Part shown: positions 4,629 through 5,273 of the stretch, piece by piece | Numbering within the stretch: the stretch's first letter is position 1 | How the letters are laid out: every line of letters starts with the position of its first letter | DNA from: Kineosporiaceae bacterium | GTDB lineage: Bacteria > Actinomycetota > Actinomycetes > Actinomycetales > Angustibacteraceae | Assembly: GCA_027345905.1 (NCBI GenBank) | Contig: DAIETC010000016.1 | Span: forward strand, 1 to 5,273 | Reading direction: 5' to 3' | Length of the DNA: 5,273 nt | Notes under the pieces: model-generated | What the model saw: the letters and a program-made list of their open reading frames with translations, nothing else | Database searches by the model: none | Told to the model about the DNA's origin: nothing | Made by a program: the position numbers and the translations under genes

Positions 4629-5273
4629 GTGTCCCTCGCCGTTCGTGTCATCCCCTGCCTGGACGTGGACGCCGGCCGGGTGGTCAAGGGGGTCAACTTC
4701 ACCGGGCTGCGCGACGCCGGGGACCCCGTCGAGCTGGCCCGACGCTACGACGAGCAAGGGGCGGACGAGCTCACCTTCCTGGACGTGACCGCGTCCAGCC
4801 AGAGCCGGGCCACGACGTACGACGTGGTGTCGCGAACGGCCGAGCAGGTGTTCATCCCGCTGACCGTCGGGGGCGGGGTGCGCACCGTGCGCGACGTCGA
4901 CCTGCTGCTGCGGGCCGGCGCCGACAAGGTCGGGGTGAACACCGCGGCGATCGAGCGCCCCGGGTTGATCGGCGAGGTGGCCGACCGGTTCGGGTCGCAG
5001 GTGCTCGTGCTCAGCCTTGACGCGCGCCGCTGCCCCGACGGTGTGCTCACCGAGTCGGGGTTTGAGGTGACCACGCACGGCGGGCGGCGCGGCACCGGCA
5101 TCGACGCCGTCCAGTGGGCCGCGGACGGGGCCCGGCTGGGTGCCGGTGAGATCTTGCTGAACGCCATGGACGCCGACGGCACCAAGGCCGGCTTCGACCT
5201 CGAGCTGCTCGCCCTCGTGCGCGCCGCCGTCGCGGTGCCGCTGGTCGCCAGTGGGGGGGCCGGCAGCGTCGAA
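4629..5273 (+). CDS. hisF: Imidazole glycerol phosphate synthase cyclase subunit HisF, 3' end outside window
   Basis: The first 215 codons of HisF, starting with GTG; about 40-45 C-terminal residues lie past the window edge. HisF with the glutaminase HisH converts PRFAR and ammonia into imidazole glycerol phosphate and AICAR in cytoplasmic histidine biosynthesis. It is a (beta/alpha)8 barrel. The two catalytic acids are visible: Asp12 in RVIPCLDVD and Asp131 in VLVLSLDARR, equivalent to Asp11 and Asp130 of the Thermotoga enzyme. Phosphate-site and structural motifs are VVKGVNF (18-24), DELTFLDVTAS (46-56), TVGGGVR (79-85), ADKVGVNTAA (98-107), EVTTHGGRRGTG (146-157), LLNAMDADGTKAGFD (176-190) and VASGGAGS (206-213). 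The start is fixed by family alignment. No Shine-Dalgarno precedes it and a TAnnnT box lies seven bases upstream, so the mRNA may be leaderless. It is divergent from the glycosyltransferase operon. In many actinobacteria hisI and tryptophan genes follow, but that lies outside this window. Confidence 0.97.
   Translation, partial: MSLAVRVIPCLDVDAGRVVKGVNFTGLRDAGDPVELARRYDEQGADELTFLDVTASSQSRATTYDVVSRTAEQVFIPLTVGGGVRTVRDVDLLLRAGADKVGVNTAAIERPGLIGEVADRFGSQVLVLSLDARRCPDGVLTESGFEVTTHGGRRGTGIDAVQWAADGARLGAGEILLNAMDADGTKAGFDLELLALVRAAVAVPLVASGGAGSVE

Noticed and set aside
3507..5078. Epimerase extended upstream to a 523-residue protein
   Set aside because: The extension runs antisense through hisF and the intergenic repeats. 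The NAD-binding strand begins right after the ATG at 4463 and the length from there is typical of the family.
5253..5259. Run of seven G in hisF as a frameshift or phase-variable site
   Set aside because: The frame continues correctly as the conserved ASGGAGS motif, and such a run is normal for Gly-Gly codons in GC-rich DNA.

Overview
This is a very GC-rich window, with codon third positions almost all G or C and GTG used as the start codon for four of five genes. It is best read as chromosomal DNA of a high-GC actinobacterium. The HisF protein supports this most directly: its N-terminus (AVRVIPCLDVD, then VVKGVNF) and the phrases EVTTHGGRRGTGIDAVQWA and GEILLNAMDADGTKAG closely match my recollection of streptomycete and mycobacterial HisF. 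I cannot name an order or genus.

Positions 1-4463, minus strand, hold a four-gene sugar cluster read leftward. In transcription order it encodes an NAD-dependent sugar-nucleotide epimerase (UDP-glucuronate 4-epimerase-like), a MurG-like glycosyltransferase of the COG4671 type, a GT4 glycosyltransferase of the colanic-acid/WcaL-like kind, and a second GT4 glycosyltransferase cut by the window edge. All three gene junctions are the same 4-base stop/start overlap, GTGA, so the genes almost certainly form one translationally coupled operon. The likely job is to make an activated sugar and assemble it onto a cell-surface polysaccharide or glycolipid. No polymerase, flippase, lipid carrier enzyme or transporter is visible, so the product cannot be named.

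Positions 4464-4628 are the divergent intergenic region, short but structured. A perfect 16-bp palindrome is centred on the epimerase start codon. Next to it are three tandem 15-bp repeats, a 6-8-6 inverted repeat, a perfect 12-bp palindrome, and a perfect 11-bp tandem duplication just upstream of a TAnnnT -10 box. That box lies seven bases before the hisF start codon, which suggests a leaderless hisF mRNA.

Positions 4629-5273, plus strand, hold the first 215 codons of hisF, the cyclase subunit of imidazole glycerol phosphate synthase in histidine biosynthesis. It runs off the right edge.

The enzymes belong to known superfamilies. The less ordinary parts are the dense repeat architecture between the two divergent units and the uncharacterised glycosyltransferase combination. 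No mobile elements, CRISPR arrays, tRNAs or rRNAs were seen.
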